Shown piece by piece: positions 56,143-56,680 of a stretch of DNA of 56,680 nt. The DNA lies in IMG/VR virus record IMGVR_UViG_3300045125_000107, positions 1 to 56,680 of that record; one strand, given 5' to 3'. Numbering within the stretch: position 1 is the stretch's first letter; each line of letters begins with the position of its first letter. This DNA is from a virus. The notes beneath the pieces are model-generated. The model worked only from the letters and a program-made list of their open reading frames with translations, did not search any database and was not told the DNA's origin. Position numbers and translations under genes: made by a program.

Positions 56143-56456
56143 ATGGCAACTCGCACCCGTCACCGACTTTTCGTCCGCCATCGTTGACCGCCTCGGCGAC
56201 ATCAAGGCGCAGATCCGCCGACCTCAAGAAGATCGAGGCCGACCTCGTGCAGCGCCTGCTCGACAGCGAGCAGAGCGCCATCGACGGCCGCTTCTACCGC
56301 GCCACCGTCTCGCAGGTGGCCGAGCGCCAGTCGCTCGACCCCAAGGCCGCCGAGGCCAAGCTGCGCGATCTGGGCGTGGACGGCCGCTGGTTCAGCAAGC
56401 ACCAGAAGACCACCAAGGGCTACGCGACCGTCAAGGTCGTGGCCCGCAAGGCGTGA
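56143..56456 (+). CDS. hypothetical early protein, 104 aa
   Basis: One indel at 56160, then open to TGA: MATRT, PVTDFSSAIVDRLGDIKAQI, ADLKKIEADLVQRLLDSEQS, AIDGRFYRATVSQVAERQSL, DPKAAEAKLRDLGVDGRWFS, KHQKTTKGYATVKVVARKA. Helical N-terminus, then a (E)G..YRATVS......LD.K.....L......(F)...H.K.T....V.VVAR beta/alpha unit seen in many phages, function unknown. Transcribed from promoter copy 5. Confidence 0.6.
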
Positions 56457-56466
56457 GGAGGCACCG

Positions 56467-56646
56467 ATGCACTGCAACATCCTCGCGGCCGAGTTCACCA
56501 AGGGGAGGGCTGCGCGCCCCTCCACACTCGATCTCAACCGCATCATCGACGGGCGCCGCACGCGGTCATCAGGCTTTAACGTGGCGACCAAGCGCGAGGC
56601 GCGTCAGATCGCCAAGCAGTACAACGCCACCCCGTGGAACTTCTGA
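56467..56646 (+). CDS. small basic protein, 59 aa
   Basis: Intact frame: MHCNILAAEFTKGRAARPST, LDLNRIIDGRRTRSSGFNVA, TKREARQIAKQYNATPWNF. GAGGAGGCACCG precedes the ATG. Basic and possibly DNA-binding. Unknown family. Confidence 0.5.
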   Translation: MHCNILAAEFTKGRAARPSTLDLNRIIDGRRTRSSGFNVATKREARQIAKQYNATPWNF

Positions 56647-56658
56647 GGAGACACTGAC

Positions 56659-56680
56659 ATGGACCGTGACTACTGGCGCA
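56659..56680 (+). CDS. start of coiled-coil protein gene (joins position 1)
   Basis: ATG 56659 behind GAGGAGACACTGAC; MDRDYWR then cut by the window end. Joined to base 1 it continues in frame into a charged reading frame that leads to the coiled-coil protein ending at 246. This is the main evidence for end-to-end joining. Confidence 0.5.

Noticed and set aside
1-56680. tRNA, rRNA, integrase and attachment-site signatures
   Set aside because: I searched by eye and saw no cloverleaf, no tyrosine or serine recombinase motif and no flanking direct repeats that would support a temperate lifestyle.

Overview
The window looks like the complete genome of a short-tailed (podovirus-like) tailed phage, about 56.7 kb and GC-rich. 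It encodes TerS, TerL, portal, an HK97-fold capsid, decoration proteins, an adaptor, tail fibres, a large internal (ejection-type) protein, an amidase lysis cassette and its own replication genes. I see no tape measure, sheath, integrase or tRNA gene. High GC and the protein families suggest a proteobacterial host, but no host-specific marker is present. The two ends appear to join: a start codon at 56659 opens a frame that continues into the open frame at position 1. The contig is therefore probably a circularly permuted or terminally redundant complete genome.

The sequence carries very many single-base insertions and deletions, roughly one per 100-200 bases in most genes. Most genes are split over two or three frames although the encoded protein reads on perfectly. 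I treat these as uncorrected sequencing errors, not as pseudogenes. Coordinates below run from the first start to the last stop of each reconstructed gene. The stretch 364-4000 is so damaged that only the 3' part of a family A DNA polymerase can be recognised.

Layout: (1) The plus-strand early arm runs 44.2-56.7 kb and, through the ends, on to 10.7 kb. It holds dozens of tiny, ATGA/GTGA-coupled genes, a beta-clamp-like protein, an XRE-type regulator, a cytosine-5 DNA methyltransferase, a primase-polymerase fused to a RepA-like ATPase, family A DNA polymerase, a VRR-NUC nuclease, zinc-ribbon proteins, a DUF6011-type protein, and an SNF2-type helicase interrupted by an intein with an HNH endonuclease. 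(2) The minus-strand late arm runs from 44.2 kb down to 10.7 kb: a second RepA-like ATPase, TerS, TerL, portal, Gp49-like protein, GroES-like co-chaperonin, scaffold-like protein, decoration proteins, major capsid, a free-standing homing endonuclease, small head proteins, a beta-helix protein, connector proteins, lysis genes, tail fibre plus glycine-rich adhesin, and the internal virion proteins. The arms converge at 10716-10721, where two stop codons form TGATCA, and diverge near 44.2 kb.

Regulation: at least five plus-strand genes share a TTGAC(G/C) box, a TTTA box about 15 nt downstream, and a leader resembling CATCAGCAACGAAGGA just before the start codon. A minus-strand terminator follows the major capsid gene. 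The 250-bp gap upstream of terS holds a near-perfect 17-bp hairpin and a separate 10-bp inverted repeat, a candidate packaging or control site.
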